From Salinisphaera japonica YTM-1 (GTDB lineage Bacteria; Pseudomonadota; Gammaproteobacteria; Nevskiales; Salinisphaeraceae): a stretch of DNA of 61,525 bases. Location of the stretch: contig NZ_AYKG01000013.1 of the NCBI RefSeq assembly GCF_003788585.1, positions 1 through 61,525 on the forward strand. Direction: 5' to 3'. The stretch's first letter is position 1, and every line of letters starts with the position of its first letter. Both the position numbers and the translations under genes were made by a program. Shown piece after piece: positions 1 to 8,810 of this stretch. The notes beneath the pieces were generated by a model, which made no database searches, was not told the DNA's origin, and saw only the letters and a program-made list of their open reading frames with translations.

Positions 1-283
<283 letters not shown>

Positions 284-388
284 TGCCTCGCCTTTCGCTG
301 TTTGGGCTTTACGAAAACGACCGGGTTAAACCACCGGCCAACCCATACAAGCGGCGCGCCTCGAAGAGCCCACCGCACACGTAAAAAA

Positions 389-463
<75 letters not shown>

Positions 464-495
464 ACACTGTTGACTCTCGACTCGACGAATCGAGT

Positions 496-569
<74 letters not shown>

Positions 570-678
570 GCGTCTCAACGACGACAGACTTTGGCCAATC
601 GTAGCGCCCGTTGCAAGTCTGTATTTGATATGACCACCGCAGCGGGCCGGAAATTCATATCAACTCAATGTAAAGAGA

Positions 679-859
679 TGGTGGAGGGAGGAGGATTATT
701 CAGCGCTTAGCGCTTCACCCTTCGGGCCAACACGCCTTGCGTGTTGTTCGTCGCAGCTTTCGCTGCGCCGTCGAACCTCTATCGGTTCGAAAACCCCCTG
801 GATGCCTCTTCGCCTGTCGCCATCGACAGTTTTTTGCTACTACTTTCCTGATCTGGTGA
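679..859 (-). repeat. 181-bp tRNA-Tyr-tail repeat, distal copy (rtT-like)
   Basis: In the direction of transcription this unit is a 162-bp spacer (698-859) followed by a 19-bp copy of the tRNA-Tyr 3' end including CCA (679-697, TGGTGGAGGGAGGAGGATT on the plus strand). It is the second of two tandem units below tRNA-Tyr. Several short hairpins can be drawn, for example AGCGC-TTA-GCGCT at 702-714, a CAACACG/CGTGTTG stem and a GCAGC/GCTGC stem. It differs from the proximal unit at only three positions. The arrangement closely parallels the 178-bp repeats with 19-bp tRNA tails of E. coli tyrT that give rtT RNA. No convincing protein is encoded. Confidence 0.85.
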
Positions 860-1040
860 TGGTGGAGGGAGGAGGATTATTCGGCGCTTCGCGCCTCACC
901 CTTCGGGCCAACACGCCTTGCGTGTTGTTCGTCGCAGCTTTCGCTGCGCCGTCGAACCTCTATCGGTTCGAAAACCCCCTGGATGCCTCTTCGCCTGTCG
1001 CCATCGACAGTTTTTTGCTACTACTTTCCTGATCTGGTGA
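860..1040 (-). repeat. 181-bp tRNA-Tyr-tail repeat, proximal copy (rtT-like)
   Basis: This is the first unit directly after tRNA-Tyr: spacer 879-1040, then the 19-bp tRNA tail at 860-878. It is identical to the distal copy except in one hairpin, which here reads GGCGC-TTC-GCGCC (883-895). The outer A-T pair of the distal copy has become G-C, and one loop base differs. The period is exactly 181 bp across all three tails (679, 860, 1041). RNase processing at each CCA tail would release spacer-sized RNAs; that is inferred from the E. coli case. Confidence 0.85.
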
Positions 1041-1125
1041 TGGTGGAGGGAGGAGGATTCGAACCTCCGAAGGCTGAGCCGACAGATTTACAGTCTGTTC
1101 CCTTTGACCGCTTGGGTATCCCTCC
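1041..1125 (-). tRNA. tyrU: tRNA-Tyr (anticodon GTA)
   Basis: A class II tRNA of 85 bases including CCA: acceptor GGAGGGA with TCCCTCC, anticodon stem-loop around CTGTAAA (GTA), a long variable arm, T-arm GGTTCGAATCC and discriminator A. It sits in the tyrU position of the tufB-type tRNA operon. Its last 19 bases are repeated twice downstream at 181-bp intervals. Confidence 0.97.
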
Positions 1126-1199
1126 CCAATCGAGCGACGTATTCTGGCAACTCCGGCGTGATTGTCAACCGCTGATTTCACAACGCACGTACCGACGCC

Positions 1200-2189
1200 C
1201 TAGTAATAGATATTCAGCGCTGCCTGAGGCGCCACGGTAGCCGCGGTATTACGCCCGGCGGCCACAACGTTCGCGCCCACGATCACCCCGTAATGGCCGT
1301 TCCAGTTGTACTCCAGCGCCGGCGCGACAGAGATCGATTCGCTGGATCCACTGGTCGATCGAATCGGCGTGGCCAGACCGTTGGCGGCCTGCACGCCGCG
1401 AATCGACGCGCCGTCGCTATGCCCGTAGATGATATCGATAGCCGGTACCCAGTGCCGGGTCAGGCTGTACTCGAAGGCCAGATTTACGGCATAGCTGTCG
1501 CCGGTATCGATCTGGCCGTCGAAGCCGGACGGCGTGCCATACACACTCACCCCGCTGACCGAGGCATCGTCGAAGGCCGTGGTGTAAGTGACGTTGAGGC
1601 GGGTACGCAGAATACGCCCGGTCGGCATCCAGAAATATGTTTGCGTGAACACGCCAAAAGTGGATTCGAGCACGCCCGAGCCCAGCCCGTCCGCGATATT
1701 GCCGTCCAGCCCGTCGTATTTGCCGGTCGGAAACCCCTGCGCATAAGACAGCGATACGGTGGGCAAGAGACCGCCCTCGGTGAACTTGTGCAGCATGTAG
1801 TGAGCGCGCACAGTCATATCGCCGAGCTGCGGGCCACTGCTGGTGGCGCCACTGGCCGGAATGTTGTAGCCAAACGTCGGCAGCAGCGCGATCGACAGGC
1901 GATCGGTCAACCCGTACTGCAACAGCGTGACCGAACGCAGTGCATGACTATCTTCGACGTTGTTCTGGCTCCAGTCGTCGTCAAAGCTGGCGTACTGGAT
2001 CGAGTCGATCAAATACGGCTCGATATCCCAGTGCCCCTTCGGCAGCGCGGTCGCGTTGGGGGCACTCAACGGCCCCGTGAACAACGCATCCCCCATGGCC
2101 TGGCGCTCGATTGACGCCGCCCCCGCCGTGGCCGAGACAAGACACAGGGCGGTCGCGGCCAGCACGGGCCGTGTTCGGTTACTCGTCAT
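1200..2189 (-). CDS. Outer-membrane beta-barrel protein (transporter / phenol-MetA-degradation-like)
   Basis: Predicted 329-residue exported protein. The start MTSNRTRP is chosen because it begins a good signal peptide with cleavage near residues 22-26 (ATAGAAS); a longer in-frame reading only adds a basic leader. The mature part alternates polar and hydrophobic residues in strands and ends in aromatic residues (LNIYY), typical of BAM-inserted barrels. Phrases such as GHWDIEPY, YGLTDRLSIALLP and LSYAQGFPTGKYD resemble the outer-membrane family annotated as transporter or MetA-pathway of phenol degradation, so substrate and role are unknown. It lies between tRNA-Thr(TGT) and tRNA-Tyr on the same strand, an unusual place for a protein gene. 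Confidence 0.7.
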   Translation of the reverse strand: MTSNRTRPVLAATALCLVSATAGAASIERQAMGDALFTGPLSAPNATALPKGHWDIEPYLIDSIQYASFDDDWSQNNVEDSHALRSVTLLQYGLTDRLSIALLPTFGYNIPASGATSSGPQLGDMTVRAHYMLHKFTEGGLLPTVSLSYAQGFPTGKYDGLDGNIADGLGSGVLESTFGVFTQTYFWMPTGRILRTRLNVTYTTAFDDASVSGVSVYGTPSGFDGQIDTGDSYAVNLAFEYSLTRHWVPAIDIIYGHSDGASIRGVQAANGLATPIRSTSGSSESISVAPALEYNWNGHYGVIVGANVVAAGRNTAATVAPQAALNIYY

Positions 2190-2438
2190 GACGATCACAG
2201 GATGAAAGGCCCGCAGACAGCTCGGCCGGTGTGATTTGCTGGCCCGCTGATTAAAAGCGCCAGCCCCTGAGCGCACGCGGTATATCCAGGCGGTCGTCGA
2301 TTAACAGACCTGCCTGCCCCTACACCAATCGCGCGGTAGTCAGTCTACTCGTGCATGGCACATGAAGCAGCCAATCAGACAATAGACTTTCGTGGGATAT
2401 GCTCCGACGCCGGTTCCCGGCATCGAGCGGACAAGAGA

Positions 2439-2514
2439 TGGAGCCGGCGATCCGATTTGAACGGACGACCTGCTGTTTACAAGACAGCTGCTCTACCAAC
2501 TGAGCTACGCCGGC
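2439..2514 (-). tRNA. thrU: tRNA-Thr (anticodon TGT)
   Basis: A complete cloverleaf: acceptor GCCGGCG with CGCCGGC, D-arm GCTCAGTTGGTAGAGC, anticodon stem GCTGT/ACAGC around CTTGTAA, T-arm CGTTCAAATCG and encoded CCA. It is the first tRNA of the tuf operon, corresponding to E. coli thrU. Confidence 0.97.
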
Positions 2515-2528
2515 ATCAGGCGAGCGGT

Positions 2529-2558
2529 ATTCTGAACGACTCGGCCAGTGCTTGACTA
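2529..2558 (-). promoter_or_regulatory. Possible promoter of the tRNA-tuf operon
   Basis: Upstream of tRNA-Thr(TGT), read on the minus strand, there is TAGTCA (2558-2553) and, after an 18-base spacer, CAGAAT (2534-2529). Each matches the sigma-70 consensus at four of six positions. The next bases, ACCGCTCGCC, form a GC-rich discriminator of the kind common at stringently controlled stable-RNA promoters. This is a weak, pattern-based call. Confidence 0.35.
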
Positions 2559-2651
2559 GGGTCTGTTGTCGTTTTATGCGATTCGCGTCTTGCAGGACAC
2601 CTTGCGGACTTTCGACGAAAGCGACGCTCGCAAGAGACGCCAACAGCCCTA
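2557..2651. repeat. Short inverted-repeat element (TAGGG...CTGTTG ends)
   Basis: A 95-bp segment has imperfect terminal inverted repeats: TAGGGTCTGTTGTCG on the left and, inverted on the right, TAGGGCTGTTGGCGTC. Inside are further complementary stretches around CGTCTTGC and GCAAGAGACG. It fills the gap between the tRNA operon promoter and the birA stop codon. A similar end, TAGGGGCTGTTGCCGTTT, occurs at the right edge of the window. It resembles a small non-autonomous mobile element but encodes nothing. Confidence 0.5.
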
Positions 2652-2655
2652 CCCC

Positions 2656-3663
2656 TCACCCGCGCGGGGCGCGCAGACGCAGGCTGAGGTCGCCGGAATA
2701 GATCCGCTCGTATGTGCCGTCGTTGTCGAGGATCAGGCTGCCGTCGGCAGCCACGCCCCGGGCCACGCCGTGGCGTCGGCCGCCCGGCTCGAACAGGGTC
2801 ACGGCTTGACCATACAGCACGTCGAAACCCGCCCAGCGGCTCTGAAAGACAACGAAACCGTTCAGCGCGAACGTATCGATCGCACGCAGCACCGCATCGA
2901 TACAGCGCCCGGCGATCACGCTGCGCGCCGGCAGGTCGGGCACGTGATCGGCCAGGCGTGTCCATGCCTGATCAATCGGTGCAGCAGCAGCGCGCGGCAT
3001 GGCCAGATTCAGCCCCAGCCCGGCCACCAGCCGCGTACGGGTCGTCGCCTCGGCACGCGCCTCGATGAGAATACCGCCGATCTTGGCCCGGCCGATCCAT
3101 AGATCGTTGGGCCATTTCAGGCCCACGTCGGCCGCGCCCAAATCGCGCAGCACCTCGGCCACGGCCACGCCGATGGCCAGTGACAAGGCCCCCAACGCCC
3201 CGGCCCGGGGCGCCAGATCACGCCCGACAGACAGATACAGATTGGCCGCCATAGGTGATACCCAGGCCCGCCCGTCTCGCCCGCGCCCGGCAGTCTGTTG
3301 TTCAGCCAGACACGCCCGGGTCAGCCCGTCTTCACAGGCCCCGACATAACTGTTGGTCGAGTCGATCGATTGCAGCACCACCAGCTGATCGAGCATGCGG
3401 CCCGCCGCCACCTCGAGCGCGGCGCGCACGGCCGGGCCATTCAGAAGGTCGAGCGGCCCGGCGAGGCGATACCCGCGCCCGGTCACGCTATGGATGGCCA
3501 GGCCGCGCTGGCGCAGCCGGGCGATACGCGCCGAGATCGCGGCCCGGGTGACGCCGAGTGCCTCGGCAAGCACCGGGCCGCGATGCCAGGCCCCGTCGGC
3601 GAGCGCGGCCAGCACCGGATCAGGCGCCTCGATGTGATCAGATACGCCGACCGGCTGGCTCAT
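2656..3663 (-). CDS. birA: Bifunctional biotin-[acetyl-CoA-carboxylase] ligase / biotin repressor
   Basis: BirA makes biotinyl-AMP and attaches biotin to the carboxyl carrier protein AccB; E. coli-type proteins also repress the biotin operon. The 335-residue product has an N-terminal winged helix (about residues 15-65, ALGVTRAAISARIARLRQRG), the biotin-binding GRGRDGRAW near residue 125, KWPNDLWIG near 185 and GGILIEA, then a C-terminal SH3-like domain. The DNA-binding domain implies it keeps the repressor role. Its ATG overlaps the plsY stop by four bases, so it is probably translationally coupled as the last gene of the acyl-CoA synthetase-plsY-birA run. Confidence 0.95.
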   Translation of the reverse strand: MSQPVGVSDHIEAPDPVLAALADGAWHRGPVLAEALGVTRAAISARIARLRQRGLAIHSVTGRGYRLAGPLDLLNGPAVRAALEVAAGRMLDQLVVLQSIDSTNSYVGACEDGLTRACLAEQQTAGRGRDGRAWVSPMAANLYLSVGRDLAPRAGALGALSLAIGVAVAEVLRDLGAADVGLKWPNDLWIGRAKIGGILIEARAEATTRTRLVAGLGLNLAMPRAAAAPIDQAWTRLADHVPDLPARSVIAGRCIDAVLRAIDTFALNGFVVFQSRWAGFDVLYGQAVTLFEPGGRRHGVARGVAADGSLILDNDGTYERIYSGDLSLRLRAPRG

Positions 3664-4256
3664 CGCCGAATCCGCGGCTCTTGTCCCAGGCGCAGACGCA
3701 CGATGTTCTCGCGATGGGTGACGACCAGCAGCACGCACAGCCCGCCGATCAGTGCCCGTACCGGCCCGTCCATGAACGCCGCGAGCAACGCAAAGGAACC
3801 GGCCACGGCCAGTGCGGCCAGACTGGCCAGGCTCACGATCCGCCGAGCCCAGAGCGTGGCGCCAAAGACCGCGAGCGCCGCCACGAGCACGACCGGCGCC
3901 AGAAAGACCAGCACGCCGGCCGCCGTTGCCAGCCCCTTGCCGCCACGAAATCCGTGGAAGACCGGCCACACATGGCCGACGACCGCCACGAAACCCGCCA
4001 CCGCCGGCCACGGCATGATCGGCGCCAACGCAGCGGCCAGCCCGGTCGCCACGGCGCCCTTGAGCAGATCGAAGCCCAATACGGCCGCGCCATAGCCGCG
4101 CCCACCGATACGCCAGGCATTGCTCGTGCCGGCATTGCCGCTGCCCAGCCTGCGGATATCCGGCGCGGCGAATGCCCCGGCCAGCACCCGCGCCCCGGAC
4201 ACCGAGCCGATCAGGTATGCCGCCGCCAGTGCCGCGATGATGCCCACGACCGTCAT
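3660..4256 (-). CDS. plsY: Glycerol-3-phosphate acyltransferase PlsY
   Basis: PlsY transfers the acyl group of acyl phosphate to glycerol-3-phosphate, the first step of phospholipid synthesis at the inner membrane. The 198-residue protein is hydrophobic with about five membrane segments and shows the three family motifs: GSGNAGTSNAWR near residue 38, FRGGKGLATAAG near 103 and THRENIVRLRLGQEP near the C-terminus. The length is normal. Both ends overlap neighbours by ATGA (acyl-CoA synthetase upstream, birA downstream). Confidence 0.96.
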   Translation of the reverse strand: MTVVGIIAALAAAYLIGSVSGARVLAGAFAAPDIRRLGSGNAGTSNAWRIGGRGYGAAVLGFDLLKGAVATGLAAALAPIMPWPAVAGFVAVVGHVWPVFHGFRGGKGLATAAGVLVFLAPVVLVAALAVFGATLWARRIVSLASLAALAVAGSFALLAAFMDGPVRALIGGLCVLLVVTHRENIVRLRLGQEPRIRR

Positions 4257-6097
4257 CCGAGGTTCGTGTTTTCAGACACGTCAGTCTTGTCAGACGCTGC
4301 GCGACGCCCGTACAGCCGGTTGATAGCCGCGGCATAACGCTTGGCCACACGACGCCGGCGTACCTTGTCGGTGGCCGTGACCAGGCCGTTGTCCTGTCGC
4401 CAGGCATCAGTAACCACGGCCACGCGCCGAATCTGGGCATGGGCCGGAAAACCGGTGGTGAATTTGGCCAGGCGCTCGATGAAATAATTCTCCAGCCGGG
4501 CGCTGGCCAGTGCCTCGGGCGCGTCGGGATCCAGGCCCAGCCGGCGCATGATGGGCGTCAGCCGATGGGCCGGGCAGCTGACCACGGCCGCCAGTACGGG
4601 CCGGGCCTCACCCACCACGATGGCGCGCGTCACCAGCGGGTCCAGGCGCAGAGCCTCCTCCAGCGGTTCGGGCGAGGCTTTTTCACCCGAGGTCATCACG
4701 ATGACTTCTTTCATGCGCCCGGTCAGATACAGCCGTTTCTTGTCCAGGCGGCTGACCTTGTCGCCGGTATGCAGCCAGCCGCCGGGCGAGAGCACCCGCG
4801 CCGTGGCCTCGGGATCACGCCAGTAGCCCTGCATGACGCTGGGTGAGCGCACCAGCAGCTCGTTGTCCGGCCCGACGCGTGTCGCCACGCCGGGCAATAC
4901 CAGCCCAACGCTGTCGATGGCGTTGTCATCCACGCGATTGACGCTGACCACCGGCCCGGCCTCGGTCAGCCCGTAGCCCTGCAGCACCGGCAGGCCCAGC
5001 CCGATGAGCGTGCGCGCAACCGGATACGGCAACGCGGCCGCACCGGAGACCGCGATCTGCATGTCCGCGCCAAACAGGCGCAGACAACGCCGGGCCACGA
5101 AATACTGCAACAACGGCCACGCCAGATGGCCGAGCGCAAACCGCCCGCGGCCCTGGCGGCGCTCGAACACCGACTCGCCCACGTTGATGGTCGTGGCCAC
5201 CAGACGACGAATCAGCCGGGGCCGGCGTGAGAGCCAACGATGCAGCTCGATATAGAAGCGCTCATAGATGCGCGGCACGCCGATCAGCGTGGTGACCGGC
5301 TCGCGCGCCAGCGTGAGACCCAGAAACCGCGGATGACGACAGAACACGATCCGGGCGCCGGTGATCATCGCGCGATAGATATCGGCCACCCGCTCATAGC
5401 TGTGCGCCAGCGGCACATACGACAGCGCGCACTCATCGAGCACGCCGGGCAGCACGTCGGCAACGCTCTGCGCGTTGAACAACAGGCTTGCGTGGGTAAG
5501 CATCGCCCCGCGCGCCCGGCCCGACGAGCCCGAGGTATAGATCAGGCTGGCCACGGTATCCGGCGCTGGCCAGGCCAGAGCCGGATCGGGCAACGCGCGG
5601 GCGCCGGCCAGGGCATCATCGGCGCTGGCCAGCCGGGGCGCCTGGGCCCACGTGCCGGTGAACACCAGCGCCGTCTCGAGCGCCTCACAGTCATCCGCGT
5701 CCAGAATCCGCGTTACCCAACTGGCCTTGACCGCCACCAGCACCCGGGCCTGGCTATGGGCGACCAGATGCGCGTTGCTGGCCGGCGTGTCGGCACAGAA
5801 CAGCCCCACGCTCATCGCGCCCAGGCGCATCACGGCCTGCTCCACGCACAGCCATTCCGGTGAGTTGCGCAGCATGATCGCGACACGATCGCCGGGGATC
5901 ACGCCGTGGGCGTGCAGTACGCGTGTCCAGGCGGCCACACGGGTTTCGGCCTCGGCCCAGGACAGCGTGCGCCAGGCGCTCTTGCGCGGCGAATAGAAGC
6001 GATAAGCAGGCGCATCCGGCGTAGCAGCCACCCGCGCGGCGAACAGCTCGCAGAGTGTGGTGGCCCCGTCGGCGGGTATCCAGTGCGCCGGGCGCAT
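4253..6097 (-). CDS. AMP-dependent (long-chain) acyl-CoA synthetase
   Basis: This enzyme activates a fatty acid with ATP and CoA through an acyl-adenylate. The product is 614 residues from the ATG at 6095-6097, chosen because it follows the upstream peptidase stop and has AGGCGG about eight bases before it; longer in-frame starts would overlap that gene. The P-loop motif SLIYTSGSSGRARGAMLTH, the GYGLTEAGPVVS motif, WLHTGDKVSRLDKK and the hinge/C-terminal YLTGRMKEVIVMTSGEK are all intact. The overall pattern matches the FadD15/LC-FACS branch. It is followed by plsY with a 4-base overlap, so it may feed acyl chains into lipid synthesis; the chain length it uses is not visible. Confidence 0.9.
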   Translation of the reverse strand: MRPAHWIPADGATTLCELFAARVAATPDAPAYRFYSPRKSAWRTLSWAEAETRVAAWTRVLHAHGVIPGDRVAIMLRNSPEWLCVEQAVMRLGAMSVGLFCADTPASNAHLVAHSQARVLVAVKASWVTRILDADDCEALETALVFTGTWAQAPRLASADDALAGARALPDPALAWPAPDTVASLIYTSGSSGRARGAMLTHASLLFNAQSVADVLPGVLDECALSYVPLAHSYERVADIYRAMITGARIVFCRHPRFLGLTLAREPVTTLIGVPRIYERFYIELHRWLSRRPRLIRRLVATTINVGESVFERRQGRGRFALGHLAWPLLQYFVARRCLRLFGADMQIAVSGAAALPYPVARTLIGLGLPVLQGYGLTEAGPVVSVNRVDDNAIDSVGLVLPGVATRVGPDNELLVRSPSVMQGYWRDPEATARVLSPGGWLHTGDKVSRLDKKRLYLTGRMKEVIVMTSGEKASPEPLEEALRLDPLVTRAIVVGEARPVLAAVVSCPAHRLTPIMRRLGLDPDAPEALASARLENYFIERLAKFTTGFPAHAQIRRVAVVTDAWRQDNGLVTATDKVRRRRVAKRYAAAINRLYGRRAASDKTDVSENTNLG

Positions 6098-6101
6098 CGC
6101 G

Positions 6102-7904
6102 CTAGCCGCCTGCCGGCGCATGGCCCAACCAGGCCCGGCGACGGGCATGGGCCGCCGGCCCGGCCGCGGTATCGATCTCAAGCCGCCATTCCGGTGCCGC
6201 CGCGTCGCCGATGATCAACTCACGCTCGAGCAGCCGATCGTCGCGAAACAGGTGCAGGCGCAGACGTGCCCCGGCCGGGAGACGTGCCAGCGCCCCGGAC
6301 AGCGTGGCCCCGGCCTCGATACCGTCGATGGCGATCAGCCGATCGCCCGGCGACAGCCCGGCTGCCTGTGCCGGCGAGTCGTCATAGACCACGCGGATCG
6401 GCGCGCCCGGCTGTTCGCTGCGGGCAATGCCCAGCCGGCCTTGCAGGATCGCGGCTTCGTCGTCGCCCGGTTGGCATGTGGCCGTGACGCCGAAGGCCGA
6501 CAGATCCTCGGCCCAGGCGATATCCACCGGGCTGTTCAGGTAGTGCTCGAAGAACGGCGCCAGATCGATGCCTGCCCGGGCCGCCGCCCATTCGATGGCG
6601 ATATCGGCCAGGGCGTTTTCCGGCGCCGGTATCTCGTGTGCCCCGTAGCGCTGCCAGGCTTGGCGCATCACATCATCCAGCGACAGGCCGCCGTCGCTGG
6701 CCCGGCGCAGTTTCAGATCCAGCGCCAGGGCCAACTGCGCGCCCTTGCCGTAATAGCTGATCACGGCGTTGGGCGTGTTCTCGTCGGGCTGGTAGAACTT
6801 CAGCCAGGCATCGAACGAGCTTTCGGCCAGGCTTTGTTGCCGCCCGCCCGGCGTGCGGGCGATACGCGTGCCCAACTTGGCCAGACGCTCAAGATAGCCT
6901 GCCTCGTCGAGAATGCCCGCACGCGCCAGCCCCAGATCATCGTAATAGCTGGTGATGCCCTCATAGGCCCACAAATCCCGGAAATAAGCTTCGCGCGATA
7001 GATCCGAGGCCGCCACGGCCGCCGGGCGAATCCGCTTGACGTTCCAGAGATGGAAATACTCGTGGCTGGCCAGGCCCAGCAGCGTTTCATAGGCCGTGTC
7101 GCGCCCGTGCGTCTCAACGGCGCGTGCGGCACTGGGCAGGCTGTGTCGCGCGATCTCCAGCACGCTGGATTCGCGATGCTCCAGGCCGCCATAGCCGCGG
7201 GCCACGACATGCGCGAAAAACCGATACTGCGCCGCCGGCAAAACGCCGAAAACCCGGGCCTGGGCTTCGCAGATGGCCGCCAGATCCATCGCCAGTCGGC
7301 GCGTATCGGCATCGTGCCCGCCCAGCAGGACAAAACTGTGCGCCACGCCGCGCACCGAGAAATCCACGGCCTCGATGGCACGCCCCATCGCCACCGGATG
7401 ATCGATCAGATCATCGTAGTGATCGGCCACGTAGACACCGAAACCATCGGCCGCGATCTCGATCGGCGCGAGCGTGGTGACCAGCTGCCAGTCTGCCGGT
7501 GTTGCCGGCGGCACCAGCGCGACCCGTACCGGCACATCGCGCATGCCGTCCGGCCAGAGAGCCAGCGAGGTGAAATTGAAAAACCCGCGGGTGTCGTCGA
7601 GAAACGCCGCACGCACCGAGGCATCCCGGGCATAAAAGACACAGCGCACCGTCACGTCGGCCTGAGCGGGCGTGATCGCCCAGCGGCTGTGCGTGAGCGC
7701 GGTCGGGGTACAGGCCACATCACCGGCCCAGGCCTGGATCGACAACAGATGCCGGGCGAAATCGCGCAGGACATAGCTGCCCGGAATCCAGGTCGCCAGA
7801 TTCAGGCCGAGCGTCTCGCCGGGCACGGCCGTGAACGACAGATCCACCGTGAACCGGTGTGCCGCGGGATCGCTGGGCTGTATTTGATAGAACAAGGACG
7901 ACAT
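6102..7904 (-). CDS. M61 family glycyl aminopeptidase with C-terminal PDZ domain
   Basis: Predicted 600-residue zinc metallopeptidase. The start MSSLFYQIQ at 7902-7904 fits the known N-terminal domain; upstream in-frame sequence is arginine-rich and not protein-like. The zinc motif HEYFHLWNVKRIRP (HExxH) is followed by the third ligand region LWAYEGITSYYDDL. A PDZ domain near residues 490-570 contains DDSPAQAAGLSPGDRLIAI. Family members remove N-terminal glycine and alanine residues. No signal peptide is seen, so it is probably cytoplasmic. It lies four bases before the acyl-CoA synthetase gene in the same direction, suggesting a shared transcript. Confidence 0.9.
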   Translation of the reverse strand: MSSLFYQIQPSDPAAHRFTVDLSFTAVPGETLGLNLATWIPGSYVLRDFARHLLSIQAWAGDVACTPTALTHSRWAITPAQADVTVRCVFYARDASVRAAFLDDTRGFFNFTSLALWPDGMRDVPVRVALVPPATPADWQLVTTLAPIEIAADGFGVYVADHYDDLIDHPVAMGRAIEAVDFSVRGVAHSFVLLGGHDADTRRLAMDLAAICEAQARVFGVLPAAQYRFFAHVVARGYGGLEHRESSVLEIARHSLPSAARAVETHGRDTAYETLLGLASHEYFHLWNVKRIRPAAVAASDLSREAYFRDLWAYEGITSYYDDLGLARAGILDEAGYLERLAKLGTRIARTPGGRQQSLAESSFDAWLKFYQPDENTPNAVISYYGKGAQLALALDLKLRRASDGGLSLDDVMRQAWQRYGAHEIPAPENALADIAIEWAAARAGIDLAPFFEHYLNSPVDIAWAEDLSAFGVTATCQPGDDEAAILQGRLGIARSEQPGAPIRVVYDDSPAQAAGLSPGDRLIAIDGIEAGATLSGALARLPAGARLRLHLFRDDRLLERELIIGDAAAPEWRLEIDTAAGPAAHARRRAWLGHAPAGG

Positions 7905-8019
7905 GGATACTTCTTGGGCGACGAGACCGGGCGACCGGCGCGCAGTCGGTCGCAGTGCCCGCGCCCTGCCCACCGGTCGATGACGTGCCCAGTGTACGCC
8001 TATCGACCGGCGGCAGTGG

Positions 8020-8679
8020 CTACCAGCGCGCCACCTCGAGCCCGAGGCCGGCGACCTGATGAAACAGCCGCTTGGACGGGCACACCGCCACCCCGTGCTC
8101 GGCCCAGCCCAGCAGCGGCAGATCAGCGTGGGAGTCCGAATAGGCCGCCACACCCTGCCCGTCGGCGGGCATATCGGCCACAGTCTTCACCCGGCGTAGC
8201 TTCTCGTCGTCCCGGCAGTTGGCCCCGTCCATGCCGGCCAGTCGATCACGCCGATCCCACTTGGCCCGGGTGGCCAGCACTTCCTCGATCCCCAGGCGCC
8301 GGGCGATGGCATCGACATAGATATCGAAACTGGCCGAGGCCAGAATCACGCGAATGCCCTGGGCCTGATAGGCCCGCAGCTCGGCCAGGCCCTGCTCACG
8401 CATGCTGTCCTGCATGAGCTCTTCGACGAACTGGTCCACCCAGCCGGCGATACGCTCACGCGGCTCGCCGCCCATGAAGGCCTTGAGCATCTCGGTCTTC
8501 ATCCACGTGCGATTGCCCCAGTGCCAGAACTTCAGCAGGTTCAGCGGCAGGCGATACAGCTTGAGGCTGCGGCGCTTGCGATACTGGCGCAGATAGCCAA
8601 ACAGAAACGGCAGAAACGTGTCGTATTCCGTCAGCGTGACGTCAAGATCGAAGATGACGATACGAGGATGAAAAGCCAA
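8020..8679 (-). CDS. HAD-superfamily IB phosphatase (SerB-like)
   Basis: The 219-residue protein begins with HAD motif I as IFDLDVTLTEYDT: both catalytic aspartates are present, although the usual glycine after the second (DxDGT) is valine. Motif II is VILASASFDIYV, and the motif IV region is AAYSDSHADLPLLGWAEH with the metal-binding aspartate. This pattern fits HAD-IB hydrolases that act on phosphoserine, histidinol phosphate or lysophosphatidate; the substrate cannot be chosen here. No ATG is available before motif I, so a TTG at 8677-8679 is the likely start. It is divergent from murB with a 131-bp gap. Confidence 0.85.
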   Translation of the reverse strand: MAFHPRIVIFDLDVTLTEYDTFLPFLFGYLRQYRKRRSLKLYRLPLNLLKFWHWGNRTWMKTEMLKAFMGGEPRERIAGWVDQFVEELMQDSMREQGLAELRAYQAQGIRVILASASFDIYVDAIARRLGIEEVLATRAKWDRRDRLAGMDGANCRDDEKLRRVKTVADMPADGQGVAAYSDSHADLPLLGWAEHGVAVCPSKRLFHQVAGLGLEVARW

Positions 8680-8810
8680 GCCGGGCTCGTGGTTGTCGAG
8701 AAACGGCCTTCAGCTTACCCGAGGTGCTGCGCCCGCGTGGGCCGGCCGCGCTTGCAAAGTGACACGCCGACCCCGACCATTCCCGCATTGCCAGACCTTG
8801 TCAATTCGTC

